Origin: Antilocapra americana
Lineage: Eukaryota; Chordata; Mammalia; Artiodactyla; Antilocapridae
Length of the DNA stretch: 64,000 nt
Direction: 5' to 3'
NCBI GenBank assembly: GCA_007570785.1
Contig: ML660213.1
Coordinates: 1,759,414-1,823,413, forward strand
Positions 1 through 12,559 of the stretch are shown piece after piece (within the stretch, counting starts at the first letter, position 1; every line of letters starts with the position of its first letter). The notes under the pieces are model-generated. The model had not been told where the DNA came from, ran no database searches, and was given only the letters and a program-made list of their open reading frames with translations. Both the position numbers and the translations under genes were made by a program.

Positions 1-463
1 ACACAATGGAATATTACTCAGCATTAAAAAAAAATTCATTTGAAGCAATTCTACTCAGATGGACGAAACTGGAGCCCATTATCCAGAGTGAAGTAAGCCA
101 GAAGCAAAAACAACAATACAGTATATTAACACATATATATGGAATTTAGAAAGACAGTAACGAGAACCCAACATGGGAGACAACAAAAGGAACGCAGATG
201 TATAGAATAGACTCGTGGACTTTGTGGATGAGGGTAAGGGTGGGATGAGATGGGAGAAGGGCATTGAAGCATGTTAATTGTCATGTGTCTAATCAATCGC
301 CAGCCCAGGATTGATGCTCGGGACTGGTGCAGCGAGATTTCCCGGGGGGGAGGGAGGAGGGAGGGGGGACCCGGAGGGGAAGCATATGTAAACCCATGGT
401 GATATCATGACAATGTATGGCAAAAACAATAATAAAAAAATAAATAAATAAAAAATAAAAATA
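1..463 (+). mobile_element. L1 LINE 3' end (end of ORF2, 3' UTR, A-rich tail)
   Basis: The first bases encode the last residues of L1 ORF2, containing MEYYSALKK, followed by a stop and a short 3' UTR. The UTR has a G-rich stretch near 340-380 and an A-rich tail at about 422-463. The same sequence recurs at 43170-43645 on this strand, and in reverse at 1686-1995 and 32411-32706, which identifies it as the 3' end of a young ruminant L1. It is cut by the window edge, so its 5' extent is unknown. It lies antisense to the host gene, inside an intron. Confidence 0.9.
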
Positions 464-1409
464 GATTATCCTTGAAGGCATTATTTTCACTAAAAGTTAT
501 TGGCCACAGAATTTATTTCATTAGAAAGGAAAACGCATCTTGGAATGAACTTTACTCAGGTGTCAATAAGTATTATGCAAAGCACTTAGTAGGACCAGCT
601 GTACCATCATGTGTGACAGGACAGCGCAGCTTTCGGGCGTACTGCAGACATTCCCTGCAAGAAGTCTTCGGTGAGCCCCATGTATAAGTCAGGTGCAACC
701 CTGTGTGCTCACGGACTGCCTTTACGCCCCCCTCACTTTTTGGTTCGCACTAGGCTGATTGTTTACGTATTGTTTTGCCCCACTAAACCATGAGCATCAT
801 AAGGACAGGGCTGTGCTTGTCTTGCTCATGACTGCATTTCCAGCACTAATCTCAGAGATGGTAGAGAATAAGGGAATGAATGAAGTCAAATGACTCCTGG
901 GAACAAAAAAAAGAGGACCACAAAGGGATGAAGAGCAGGAATAGGGAGGGAAAGAAAAAACAACAGGGAAAAAGGAGGGGAAATGTAGAAATCCCAGAGC
1001 AAGAAACCAAGACCCCTTCCCTGTGCAACGTGAATGCGGACCTCATCTACAGGGAAGTGGTGTGGCTGACAGTGGGTCTCAGAGTGTGGACCTTGAAGAT
1101 TTCCAAAATGTAGAAAATGCCACATAAGGTGGCACTGCAAAACCAGAAAATGAACACGGTGGGGAAGAGAGGAGACCAAAATTCAAACTGCTTGCTCATA
1201 CCAGCTAAAAAATGATACTAATTCTGTATTATGTTGTCTTGAATCCTTAACAGATCCCATGTAACTATAGTATCTGCATTGAAAGTTCATGGCAAATGTT
1301 AGCATAATATGATAGATGCCTCAACTATAAGAAAGTGGGGTATTTTTATAGTGTCCATAACCATCTTTTCTAGTTGCAATGATAATGGCTTCTTCAATGG
1401 TTTTCATCC
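464..1409. other. intronic sequence, no gene recognised
   Basis: About 0.95 kb with no repeat family or exon that I recognise. It includes a purine-rich patch near 895-990. Open frames here are short, compositionally biased and lack splice-site context. Confidence 0.5.
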
Positions 1410-2490
1410 TAAAAATTTTATTGAAGTAGAGATGCTTTACAGTGTTATACAGTGAAATGATTCAGTTATATGTATACATATATCCCCTCTATTTTGGATT
1501 TCCTTCCCATTTAGGTTACCAAAGAGCACTGAGTAGAATTCCCTGTGTTATACAGTGGGTTCTCTTTAGTTATCTGCCTTATACAAAGTTTCAGTACTGT
1601 GTATATATTGATTCCAATCTCCCAGTTCATCCCACTACCCCACCTTCCTCTCCCTAATGTCCATAATTTGTTCTGTGTGTTTATTTCTTTTTTTTTCTTT
1701 TTTTATTGTTTTTGCCATACAATGCCATGATATCACCATGGGTTTACATATGCTCCCCCTCCAGAACCCCCCTCCCTCCTCCCTCCCTCCTGCCTCCCCC
1801 TGGGAAATCTCGATGCACCAGCCCCGAGCATCAATCCTGGGCTGGCAATTGATTAGACATATGATAATTAACATGTTTCAATGCCATTCTCCCATATCAT
1901 CCCACCCTTACCCTCATCCACAGAGTCCACGAGTCTATTCTATACATCTGCATTCCTTTTGCTGTCTCGCATGTTGGGTTCTCATTACCGTCTTTTTTGC
2001 AAATAGTTTCATCATTTTTCTAGATTTCAGATGTGTGCTTTAATAGGCAATGTTTGTTTTTTTCTTTCTGGCTTACTTCACTCTTTGTGACAGTCTCTAG
2101 GTTCATCCTTGTGTCTGTAAATGGCACAGTTTCATTCCTTTATGGCTGAGTGATTCTGTTATATATATGTACCACATCTTTGTTATCCATTCCTCTGTTG
2201 ACAGACATTTAGGTTGCTTCCATGTTTGGGCTATTGTAAATAGTGCTGCAATAAACATTGGGGTGCTTGTATCTTTTTTGAGTTATGGTTTTCTCCAGGT
2301 ATATGCCAGGAGTGGAATTGCTGGGTCATTTGGTAGTTCTATACTTAGTTTTTTAAGGAAACTCTATACTGTTCTCCTTAGTGGCTTCACCAATTTGCGT
2401 TCCTACCAATAATGTAGGAGGGTTTCCTTTTCTCCATACCCTCTTTAGCATTTATTGTTTGTAGATTTTTTCTGATGAAGGCCATTCTCT
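1410..2490 (-). mobile_element. older L1 3' portion, interrupted by a younger L1
   Basis: Read on the minus strand, 1410-1685 is an L1 3' UTR tail of older artiodactyl type. 1996-2490 is the ORF2 end just upstream of it; its antisense shows the usual stretch about a first-pass image of plus-strand text around 2205-2420. The two parts are contiguous in L1 order and separated only by the younger insertion at 1686-1995. No reading frame survives. Confidence 0.8.
1686..1995 (-). mobile_element. younger L1 3' end nested in older L1
   Basis: A T-rich run at 1686-1713 is the poly(A) tail on the minus strand. It is followed by the L1 3' UTR, matching the reverse complement of about 130-460 in this window. 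The insertion interrupts an older L1, so it is the later event. It is heavily 5'-truncated, as is normal for L1. Confidence 0.85.
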
Positions 2491-2684
2491 GATAAGACTC
2501 AGAGCATTTTTTTCCTAATTCCTCCAGGCATCTTACAAGCACCTATATTGCTTGTTGCTTTTATCTCCAAATGTCAGAAAATACAAAGCACAATAGGAAT
2601 GCAATGTTAATCACTAAGGAGAGGAACTAAATCAAAATGATATGATAGGATTTAGAGTTGTACAGAATGATTCAAGTGTTAGAA

Positions 2685-2790
2685 CTGAGGCCCAGAGATG
2701 TCAAGAAATCCTAGTCAGCAACTGGAAGAACTGATTCAAATCTGAGTCTATCTGGCGTCAAAGTCCATTCTTCTCATCTCTACACATTCT
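2685..2790 (-). repeat. MIR SINE fragment
   Basis: A short stretch has the antisense MIR core pattern, with gaggcccagagatg followed by a degenerate acceptor-like segment. It is old and diverged; family recognised by eye only. Confidence 0.5.
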
Positions 2791-2872
2791 ACTTATTGGA
2801 CACATTTTATTATTTATCACAACTCACAAAGGGAGCTGGAAGCTGGTATAAAAACCCTGAGTACCTGTGTTG

Positions 2873-3345
2873 ATCTTCTAAGGCTGCCGTAACCAAATAT
2901 CCCAGACTGGACGACTTAAACAACAGAAATTTAAAATGTGCAGAAATCCCATCTTACACATAGGCACTCTAATATTTGATGTAATTCTTTCTAGCTCTTA
3001 TTCTTTTTAACAAAATTAAGTTATAATGTAAAATTTGGAATCCTTGCATGTTCCCTTATTATGAATACATCCCATAGCATGCAGGATTTTTCTAGAAATA
3101 TTTTGCTGTATTCTATTTTATGGATATACACTCATGCATTAGCCACTTAAAAATTCAGAAGTTCCTGATTTATCTCTGTTTTAAATATTTTGTGATAAAT
3201 ATTGTACGTAATCTTTGTTAGCTAGATCTCTAATAGGGAAATAGCTAAGTCAAAGGTAGCAAACTTTTTCAGAATATTTGATATGCAGTTTTCATTGTTT
3301 TCCAGAAAAGTTCATTAGAAGCAAATGTTATATCCTTATGTCTTT
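2873..3345 (+). repeat. old dispersed repeats: short conserved-motif repeat, then L1ME-like 3' end
   Basis: 2873-2935 carries the widely dispersed mammalian motif around ggctgccgtaaccaaatatc, which recurs at 9425, 10905 and 22600. 2940-3345 resembles the diverged 3' end of an old L1 (L1ME-like), with a degenerate aatagctaagtcaaaggta segment. Neither has coding capacity. Confidence 0.45.
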
Positions 3346-5096
3346 GACAGTTTTACAAGTTGAAAATATTATTTTTATTTGCATGTTTAACTCCTTATTT
3401 ACTGCATACTTTTTGTATGATGATTAGTGACTTATATTTTACTTCGATTTCACTAACACAGTCTGGACTAGCAAAAATTTAGTAGAGATGAGGATTAGGT
3501 TTGAAACTTCTTTAAGAGCTGTTTCATACCATTTTTTCTGGTTATAAGCATCTGCACTATTTACAATTCCTTGCCTTCTGTAGCATAAAAACTTCCTCAA
3601 TAACTTGGCTTAATATCCCCTCCTAAATATTCAAGATGTCAACTTTTTTTCTCACTCTTACTCCATCTATTTGTAGCTTCCTTTTAAGTTTCCACATAGA
3701 ACTAACATTCTTTTGCTATGTGTTAAAAAACAAAAAAAAGATCTTGCCACTGTGGTGGATACAGGTCAGAGTAAGTGCATTTCAATTCAAATACCACTTA
3801 GCATCTAGGTGGCTGGAATGCTTTTCTTCTTTTTCTTAAATATGAAGCATTAAAAGTCAAAGGCAGCGCTGCACCTTGAGTTAGTACAAAATATATTTAA
3901 AAATGCATACAGTTCAAATTTTTTGCCTTGCATAGGCCATAAGCTAGTAGAATGGTGGGTCAGTTATGACACTGAAAAATGAATCCAGTTAGAGAACCTC
4001 CCGAAGGCTGTTGATGTTTGCTATAATAAATAGCACACACTTTAAGTCAAACTTTTTCATTCTGTATTCAAAGGTAATGGATTTTTTGTAACCATAGTAA
4101 CCTTGGTGTATTTCTGGATAAATACATGAGGTATATACATTCTGGTTTTATTTTTGAATATAAACTACCACATTATGTATTACTAATAATATGAAAAATA
4201 GGATGTAGGTTAGTATAATGACAGCTTAAACTAGTATGCATTTTTCTTCTGCAAAAAATAAATATTTATCAAAAGTATAGGTTCAATTAATTTTCCCCCC
4301 AGTTTTGTGGTATTCTAGTGGTGCCATTTATCTTTTTTTTGCAAGATCTCCATTAATCTCTTATTTCTGTCTTATAACAGATTTTTTAAGAATTTCAAAG
4401 TAGAAACAATTGTGCTTTTAAAGCTTGTGGTTAAAAACATTATTGAAAGATTGAAGGACCTATATTGATATAACCAGCAGAGCTATTGTGAAGCCACTTA
4501 ACATGTGTGTATACCATATGTTCATAAAGGAGAAAAAAAGACACCTTTTGTGAGCCTGTTCACAACATACTTGGATTGTTTCAAAAGTTCAGGCTAGATA
4601 GCATCCTGATTGATGATGACCATCCAAACTGTAGCCAACCAGATCATCCTCATTTTAAATGAGCACCGTACCAGAAAGTGGCAATCTTTAAAAAGTTTGT
4701 GAGATGGTTCATGGAAACTTGCAAAGATTTTGGAAATGATGATAGTAAGATGGTGGTCACTGGGAGAAGTATAATATGACCATGGCAAGGGTGAGTTATG
4801 CTGAGTGAAGAAAGAAGAGGGATCCCTCAACTCAGTTCTTCTCTTAACCCAGCCTAAACCATCAGGGCTTATAAGTACTAAAATTTAACAGAGGGAATGG
4901 TCAGAAAGCACTCCCTAAAATAATTCTGACATCAAACCTTAAAACATGAATATTTTCAAGTGTAATGTCTCAGAAATCTATAGTAGTCTTATGATTGAAT
5001 AAGAGTAGCTGATTTCTAGCATTCTGCAACTCCATTAGGATCTGAGCTTCTATCACTAAGACTGAGACAATAACACAAGGATAAGAGTGATGTAAG

Positions 5097-5098
<2 letters not shown>
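3346..5098. other. intronic sequence, no gene recognised
   Basis: About 1.75 kb of AT-rich sequence without recognised repeats or exons. The longest frame, at 4594-4830 on the minus strand, has no similarity I recognise and no splice-site context. Confidence 0.5.

Positions 5099-5156
<58 letters not shown>
5099..5156 (+). repeat. (GT)29 microsatellite followed by purine-rich tract
   Basis: Twenty-nine uninterrupted GT units are followed directly by a purine-rich stretch (AGAGAC-type) to about 5218, broken by only a few C residues. The minus-strand poly-His/Thr open frame here is an artefact of the repeat. Confidence 0.97.
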
Positions 5157-5160
<4 letters not shown>

Positions 5161-5218
5161 GAGACAGAAAGAGAGAGGGAGAGGCAAAGAGAGACAGAGA
5201 AGGAGAGAGGAAAAGCAG

Positions 5219-6002
5219 ATACAATACTAGTAAAGTCAGATAAACAGTAAGCATTTATATCTTTAAACCACTGAAAGTGCTAAAACTCTTTTTTTTTTTG
5301 GCCTTATTTGCCAAGGTCAAAAACAATCATGTATAAACAGCAAAATAGAAATGTTCATCTTGAACCATCCAAACACTTTAAGTCTTACAATGAGACATTT
5401 ATGGTAAAAGACGCTGGACTGCTTATGGCACAATAAAAAGCATTTAAAGGTTAGGTACTTCTAACCAAGCATTATAAGGAACCTTATCAACACTCCACAA
5501 ATTTGAGCTAAATTATATTCATTCATACTGATGCTTTATGAAACATATTTTCGTAGCAAAATGAAACTTTGCTTTAACCTTGATATTTTCTTTCATTTTG
5601 CATTTTTGAATACCACAGTGCAGTGATTCTAAATCACTCCTCTCACATAAAGTAATGTTACTGAGGGGAATACTGTTAACAAGCTTGTGTTCTAACCCAT
5701 AAGGCAGAGTATCAATAAGACAGAGCCTGGGAGAGTTTCTAGGTAATGCAGTGATCTCATCTATGAGTGATGTTGCCTCCCTATTACAAACTAAGTCATA
5801 CTTTTGTGCCCTTTTTATGTCACAGACACATAGCATTAAATTGTAACTCTAAAAAGCCTTGAGGATACAAAGGAGAAAAAAAAACAAATAATGAAGAGAA
5901 GTGAAGGCCTGCAGAGGCCAAGTCACTAAGTGATCAAAGACTCCAGAAAGGCTGCTTAAGGTTTAGCAACATCCCAGATCCGTGGGTTAACAATGCATGC
6001 TT
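5219..6002. other. intronic sequence, no gene recognised
   Basis: Unique-looking sequence. A 105-codon minus-strand frame at 5519-5836 resembles nothing I recognise and has no flanking splice sites in a usable phase. I treat it as a chance frame. Confidence 0.5.
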
Positions 6003-6135
6003 TACTTTTAATTTTTTTTATTGAAATACAGTTGATTTTGCTATAGTGCCAATCTCTGCCATACAGCACAGTGACTTGGTTACACACATATACATTCTCA
6101 TTTTAAATACTCTTTTCCATTATGCTTTATCACAG
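6003..6135 (-). mobile_element. old L1 3' end fragment
   Basis: The minus strand carries the older L1 tail; the plus-strand text around tttttattgaaatacagttg is the antisense of the terminal UTR. It abuts the 3' end of the BovB at 6136. A plus-oriented tail of the same family follows that BovB at 8362. Confidence 0.65.
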
Positions 6136-8361
6136 TTCAGTTCAGTTCAGTCACTCAGTCGTGTCTGACTCTTTGCGACCCCATGAACCACAGCACGCCA
6201 GGCCTCCCTGTCCATCACCAACTCCCGGAGTCTAACCAAACCCATGTCCATCGAGTCGGTAATGCCATCCAGCCATCTCATCCTCTGTCATCCCCTTCTC
6301 CTCCTGCCCCCAATCCTTCCCAGCATCAGGGTCTTTTTCAATGAAAAAAGACCTTCGCATGAGGTGGCCAAAGTACTGGAATTTCAGCTTCAACATCAGT
6401 CCTTCCAATGAACACCCAGGACTGATCTCCTTTAGGATGGACTGGTTGGAGCTCCTTGCTGTCCAAGGGACTCTCAAGAGTCTTCTCCAACACCACAGTT
6501 CAAAAGCATCAATTCTTCGGTGCTCAGCCTTTTTCACTGTCCAATTCTCACATCCATACGTGACTACTGGAAAAAAGCATAGACTTAAAAAGATGGACTT
6601 TGTTGGCAAAGTAACATCTCTGCTTTTAAATATGCCACCTAGGTTGGCCATAACTTTTCTTCCAAGGAGTAAGGGTCTTTTGATTTCATGGCTGCAATCA
6701 CCATCTGCAGTGATTTTGGAGCCGTAAAAAATAAAGTCTGCCACTGTTTCCACTGTTTCCCCATCTATTTGCCATGCAGTGATGGGACCAGATGCCATGA
6801 TCTTAGTTTTCTTAATGTTGAACCTTAAGCCAACTTTTTCACTCTCCTCTTTCACTTTCATCAAGAGGCTTTTTAGATCCTCTTCACTTTCTGCCATAAG
6901 AGTAGTGTCGTCTGCATATCTGAAGTTATTGATATTTCTCCCGGCAATGTTGATTCCAGCTTGTGCTTCTTCCAGCCCAGCATTTCTCATGATGTACTCT
7001 GCATAGAAGTTAAATCAGCAGGGTGACAATATACAGCCTTGACCTACTCCTTTCCCTATTTGGAACCAGTCTGTTGTTCCATGTCCAGTTCTAACTGTTG
7101 CTTTCTGACCTGCATACAGGTTTCTCAAGAGACAGGTCAGGTGGTCTGGTATTCCCATCTCTTTCAGAATTTTCCAGTTTATTGTGATCCACAGAGGCAA
7201 AGGCTTTGTCATAGTCAATAAAGCAGAAATAGATGTTTTTCTGGAACTCTCTTGCTTTTTCGATGATCCAGTAGATGTTGGCAATTTGATCTCTGGTTCC
7301 TCTGCCTTTTCTAAAACCAGCTTGAACATCTGAATATTCACGATTTATGTACTGTTGAAGCCTGGCTTGGAGAATTTTGAGCATTCGTTTACTAGTGTGT
7401 GAGATGAGTGCAATTGTGCAGTAGTTTGAGCATTTTTTGGCATTGTCTTTCTTTGGGATTGGAATGTAAACTGACCTTTTCCAGTCCTGTGGCCACTGCT
7501 GAGTTTTCCAAATTTACTGGCATGGTGAGTGCATTGCTTTAACAGCATCATTTTTCAGGATTTGAAATAGCTCCACTGGAATTCCATCACCTCCACTAGT
7601 TTTGTTCATAGTGATGCTTTCTAAGGCCCACTTGACTTCACATTCCAGGATGTCTGGCCCTAGGTGAGTGATCACAGCATCATGATTATCTGGGTCATGA
7701 TGATCTTTTTTGTACTGTTCTTCTGTGTATTCTTGCCACCTCTTCTTAATATCTTCTGCTTCTGTTAGGTCCATAGCATTTCTGTCCTTATTGAGACTAT
7801 TTTTGCATGAAATATTCCCTTGGTATCTCTAATTTTCTTGAAGAAATCTCTAGTCTTTCCCATTTTATTGTTTTCCTCTGTTTCTTTGCATTGATCTCTG
7901 AGGAAGGCTTTCATCATTATCTCTCCTTGCTATTCTTTGGAACTCTGAATTCAAATGGATATATCTTTCCTTTCCTCCTTTGCTTTTCACTTCCTGTCTT
8001 TTCACAGCTATTTGTAAGGCCTTCTCCAACAGCCATTTTGCTTTCTTGCATTTTTTTTTCTTGGGGATGGTCTTGATTCCTGTCTCCTGTACAGTGCCAC
8101 GAACCTCCATCCATAGTTCATCAGACACTCTGTCTATCAAGTATAGTCCCTTAAGTCTATTTCTCACTTTCACTGTATAGTCATAAATGATTTGATTTAG
8201 GTCATACCTGAATGGTCTAGTGGTTTTCCCCACTTTCTTCAATTTCAGCCTGAATTTGGCAATAAGGAGTTCATGATCTGAGCCACAGTCAGCTCCCAGT
8301 CTTGTTTTTGCTGACTTTATAGAGCTTCTCCATCTTTGGCTGCAAAGAATATAATCAATCT
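6136..8361 (-). mobile_element. BovB (RTE-clade LINE), 5'-truncated, reverse transcriptase region degraded
   Basis: The BovB 3' end lies at the left (cagttcagttcagttcag at 6136) and the element reads on the minus strand for 2.2 kb. The 252-codon frame at 6232-6990 holds the reverse-transcriptase core FRYADDTTLMAES followed by the thumb and C-terminal region, including FGHLMRR. Upstream frames at 7015-7384, 7514-7774 and 7865-8242 carry earlier RT and linker segments (FIDYDKAFASVDH, VELFQILK), split by frameshifts and stops. The protein would copy BovB RNA at the target site, but this copy lacks the N-terminal endonuclease and cannot be active. It lies sense to the host gene, inside an intron. 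Confidence 0.95.
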
Positions 8362-8450
8362 GTATGTATATAACAGTATCACTTTGAATATACCAATTAG
8401 TGTGACTAACACATCATTGTTAATCAACTATATTCTAAAATTTAAAAAAA
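8362..8450 (+). mobile_element. old L1 3' tail
   Basis: The terminal L1 UTR pattern (acacatcattgttaatcaac) ends in an A-rich tail near 8435-8450, on the plus strand. It may be the other part of the L1 at 6003-6135 after inversion, or an independent copy. Confidence 0.6.
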
Positions 8451-9424
8451 TATAATATTTAATAATGTGGAAAGATGTTAAACATTTAATGGCAGGCATG
8501 TAATACTTGAGTCTATTTTAGTAAAATATATGTGTATATACATGTATCTATATATACATGGATTTGTATACATACGTATATGAATATGTCTGTCTAGGAA
8601 TATACACCAGTCTTAACAGTGGTTATCTCCCAGGAATGGGATTCTAGTGTTTCATTTCCTTGTCTTTGAATGATTTGTTTTATCTTTTAAATTTACTACA
8701 ATTTGGTTATTATAGAGCTGAATTTTTGTAGTATTTTCCCCATTTTAATATATATAATAAAATTTGTCAAAAGATGGATATTTCAGGACTCTGATGGCCT
8801 TCACCTATCAACACTTATCTTTTAGTTCTCTCTAGTATTTATTTTGATACCTAATTAGATTGATGAGCTTACTCATTTCCTTTTAACCCATATCAAGTGT
8901 CGCATTCTCCATACCCCTAGCACCATCTATCCCCATCAAAGTGTTATACATGTTTGATGACCTACCTCAACTCCCACATCTTCCTTTGATTCACAGATTC
9001 TTTCATATCCTTTCCTATAAATTTGTCACTTGAATACATTCTGTCTAGCAAGATTAACTTATTTCAAAGGTTATAGACCTTGATTCCAAAGAAAAGTATA
9101 GATAATACTGAGTACAGCTCTCATACTGCTTATTTTCATAATCTCTATAGTAGGTACCATAGGAATAAGAACCCAATTGGCATCTGATAATCTCTTATTA
9201 GACTGAGTTGAAATGAATTGAAAGTTGAAGAAACACTAAGAATCAGTAAATTAATATTTTAAAGTAAATGACAACAAACACTGATGCATAATTCAGAAGT
9301 AATTAATATGCTATATGTGCTAAACCATTTTAATGGGGTAGGCTGTTCCTGTACCTTCATAGAATTTTTAATTTAATTAAACAATATGTAGTGAATTATT
9401 TTGGGGTTAAATTACTTGTGTAGG
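8451..9424. other. intronic sequence, no gene recognised
   Basis: AT-rich stretch with a TA-rich patch at 8525-8590. No exon or repeat family recognised. Confidence 0.5.
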
Positions 9425-9870
9425 TTTGGTAGTACTGCCATAAAAGAGTATTGCTGGGTGGATTAAACAACACAAATCAATTGTCTCACAGTTCTAGAAG
9501 ATGGAAGTCCCAGACCAAGGTGTCGGTGGAGTTGGTCCCTTCTGATGGCTTATAAGGAAGAGTTTGTTCCATGCCTCTTCCTAGCTTCTGGTGGTTTTCT
9601 GACAATCTTTAATGTTCTGTGACTTGTAGAAGCATCTCCCCAATCTCTGCCTTCATCTTCACATAGCATTCTCCTTGTGTGCTGCCTGTGTACAAAATTC
9701 CTCCTTTTATAAGAACACAAGTCATACAGGATTAGGGCCCACCCTCATGCCTTCATCTTAAAAATTACAGTCACAATGACTCTATTTCCATTTAAGGTCA
9801 TGTCCTTGGGTAGTGGGGGTTAGGATTTCAACTTATGAATTTTGAGAGAATACCATTCATCCTAAAATTC
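9425..9870 (+). repeat. old dispersed repeat, family not named
   Basis: The copy runs from a degenerate gctgggtggattaaacaaca, through ctcacagttctagaag, to gggggttaggatttcaac and a terminal atgaattttgagagaa. The same order recurs at 10905-11395 and 22600-22995, so these are copies of one old interspersed element. I cannot assign it to a named subfamily with confidence. Confidence 0.7.
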
Positions 9871-10339
9871 ATTCTATGTATTTGATGGCTGTGATTAACA
9901 CTGTTACAAAACTCTATCAAATACCTCAAACATATTAAAAAATATAAGGCACCTGTTAAACATCAATCTAAAAATTGATATATCCCATGAAGTAATGCAA
10001 CTTATTTAGAAAGAAGATAATCACTTTTATCTGGAATGGTTCATTAATTCAATGAATATTCTTAAATATTATTAATGAATATAATTATGAATATTACAAT
10101 GTAGACACTTCATACTTTTCTAAGCATTGAGGATCCAGTGGATAACAAAAGATGCAAAGGCCCTGTCTTCATGGAGCTTATATTTCAGTGGGAAATGGTT
10201 AGAGAAGGCGTCATACTTGGTATAATGTATTTATTATATCTTCTTAAAATAAGTGAAAGCTGACTCTTCCTGAAAGCCAGCAATTTCTTCTTCAGCCATG
10301 CTAAGTAGATGTGAATTGGTCTTTGAGGTCCCATGTTTA
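9871..10339. other. intronic sequence with an L2-like patch
   Basis: 10095-10200 (ggccctgtcttcatggagct) resembles an old L2 LINE 3' segment on the plus strand. The rest is unassigned. Confidence 0.4.
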
Positions 10340-10495
10340 GCAGACCTAAATATACATTTCTCCAAAGAAGATATACAGATGGTCAAAAAACACATGAAAA
10401 GATGCTCAATACCACTAGTTATTAGAGAAATGCAAATGAAAACAACAATAAGGTACCACCTCATACTGGTCAGAATATAATGCCATCATCAAAAA
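10340..10495 (+). mobile_element. L1 ORF2 internal fragment
   Basis: Antisense and sense copies of this ORF2 piece occur elsewhere in the window (15668-16085, 42690-42890). Here it reads on the plus strand with [18 protein letters not shown] and a following REMQMKT. It is only about 155 bp long, older than the other copies, and has no tail. Confidence 0.8.
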
Positions 10496-10904
10496 GTCAC
10501 CTCAGATTGAAGCTGTTGGATGGGATTCCTCAGTTTGCTGTCACAGAACCGTTCCTATCTTAGAAGCAATGTTTCCCACCTTCTCTTAGGAAACAAAGGC
10601 ATGTTCACCCCTCTGCAAAAGGCTAATCCCTCTCTAGACCTCCTTCTCCTACCTTGGTGAGGTCCTCTGTCAGGTAGCCTGAATTTTCCTGTGTCTTTTT
10701 CTCTCCTCCTATCCTAGCTCCTTCCCTCGACTTGAGCATATGATAGGCTCAAGTCTCTTACATGTGGAGGGGAAAAAAAGACAAACATGGGAAAAACATG
10801 TCTTTGAGTTTCATCTTCCACTTATGTCAGTCTTGCCTTTCTCAGCTTCATCCTCACAGTTCCTACCTCCACTGGCTCACTCTCTTTGCCTCCTAATCTT
10901 GATA
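10496..10904. other. intronic sequence, no gene recognised
   Basis: Pyrimidine-rich in places. No recognised repeat or exon. Confidence 0.5.
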
Positions 10905-11395
10905 TATATATTTCCTAGAGCTGCTATCACAAAATGCTACAAATTGGATGGCTAAAACATCAGAAATGTGTTATCTTGTGGTCTGGAGTCCTAAATCCAG
11001 GTGTCAGTAGAGCTCTGCTGACACCTCAATAGAATTCTTTGAGAACTCTATTGGAGACTTCTTCCTTGCCCATGCCAGCTTTCAGTGGTCACTATGATCT
11101 CTGGCATTCTGTGGCTAATTTTATGGTGCTCTGTGGCTAACTGGTGGCATTCTGTGGCTTGAGGTTACATAACTCCAGTCTCCACCTCTCCCATGCCTTG
11201 GTTTCCTCCAGATTTCTCTCATCCTATAAGGACAGCAGTCGTGTTGGATTTAGAGCCCACCTTAATCCAATATGACTTTCTATTAACTTGATCATGTCTG
11301 CCAAGGCTCTATTTCCAAAGATGGTCACATTCACAGGTATGAGGGTTACGACTTGAACATGTCTTTAGAGGGCACAAAATTAAACCCACTTACCA
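10905..11395 (+). repeat. old dispersed repeat, family not named
   Basis: It starts with ctagagctgctatcacaaaa and proceeds in the same order as the copies at 9425 and 22600, with a middle segment near tctggcattctgtggct and an end near gagggttacgacttgaac. There is a short internal duplication around 11098-11160 (ctgtggctaa repeated). Confidence 0.7.
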
Positions 11396-12559
11396 TCCAC
11401 TGGATCCATAATGACTTCACAACTCAGTTGAAATGATTCTCCCCAAGCTATCAAAATTCTTATAGAGCCAGGATGAACATGAAGCCCATATATTTCATGA
11501 TTCTTGGACAGATTGTTGACCATTTTTTCCATCACAGAACATTCTGCTTCCAATGTCTACAGCATCCACCCTCTCAATTTCCGTTACTGCTCAAGCTCTG
11601 GTGTGTTAGCCTTTTCTCTTCCTTCCAACCACAAATGTTGATTTATCTCAGGGTTCTCCTTGGAACATTTCACACAATATCCCTGTGATGACTCAGTCCT
11701 CATCTCCAATCCAGACATTTTTCCTAAGCCACAAATATTTTTCTGTCCACCATATTGGACCCTCCTGCTCCAGGCATTGCGCTCTAACTCCTTAAAATGA
11801 AATTCGCTATATCTGCCACTTCTCATAAAATGCATTCCTTTGCCTGAGCTTCTCATCCCAGAAACACTACCGAGAACATAAATAGTATTAGTATCAGTGT
11901 TACTAACAATAATGCTACACACCCTTTTGCCAGAAATAAAGACCTAGATTTTAGTCTTCATTTCTAACATCCAATCTTTTTTTCTTTCCAACATGAAATG
12001 GTGTAATGAATAAACTGGAGGTGTTGGTTCAGCAGTTCAGGGATGGAGCCCTCTGTTGTATCTCATGTTTCCAAGATGGCTAGAATTTCAGCCTTCACAG
12101 ATGTATTCCAGGCAGAAAGCAGGAAAGGTGAAAGAGCAAAAGTATACGCCTTGGTTCTCTATTGTCTTCTAAGGAGCATTCTCAGAAATCTGCACAACCT
12201 CTGCTTATATCTCATTGACCAGAACATAGTCACCTAGCCACACCTGGCTTGAAAGGAGGCTGGTAAATGAAGAATTGAGCTGAGCATCCTGAGTGAATTA
12301 AGACTTCTGTAAGAATTAAAGAGAGACAAGGTACTGAGTTGGCATATTAGTTTCTTATTGCCACTGTAACAAAATACCACAGGCTTATTTGCTTTCTTTT
12401 TTTCAAAATAGTAAAACATGTGTATCAGTTTTCAGAATCAATAGCCAGACAAAAAATAGAAGATAATTACAATTGCAAGCCATAATGGGAACATGATTAA
12501 CTAAACAATATAAATTAATTACACACAATTTGGGGGGAGGTCAAGCAGAGTGATGTGGT
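11396..12559. other. intronic sequence, no gene recognised
   Basis: About 1.15 kb. 12345-12390 holds the first 40 bp or so of the same dispersed repeat (ctgtaacaaaataccacagg). The 112-codon minus-strand frame at 11584-11922 resembles nothing I recognise and has no splice support. Confidence 0.45.

Noticed and set aside
5099..5156. CRISPR array or other structured repeat system
   Set aside because: Simple dinucleotide microsatellite; no spaced direct repeats of array type occur in the window.
5519..5836. 105-codon minus frame as a USH2A or other exon
   Set aside because: No FN3 or other domain signature and no paired splice sites.
6232..6990. 252-codon minus-strand frame as a host gene
   Set aside because: It encodes BovB reverse transcriptase (YADDTT box), and homologous pieces occur many times in the window.
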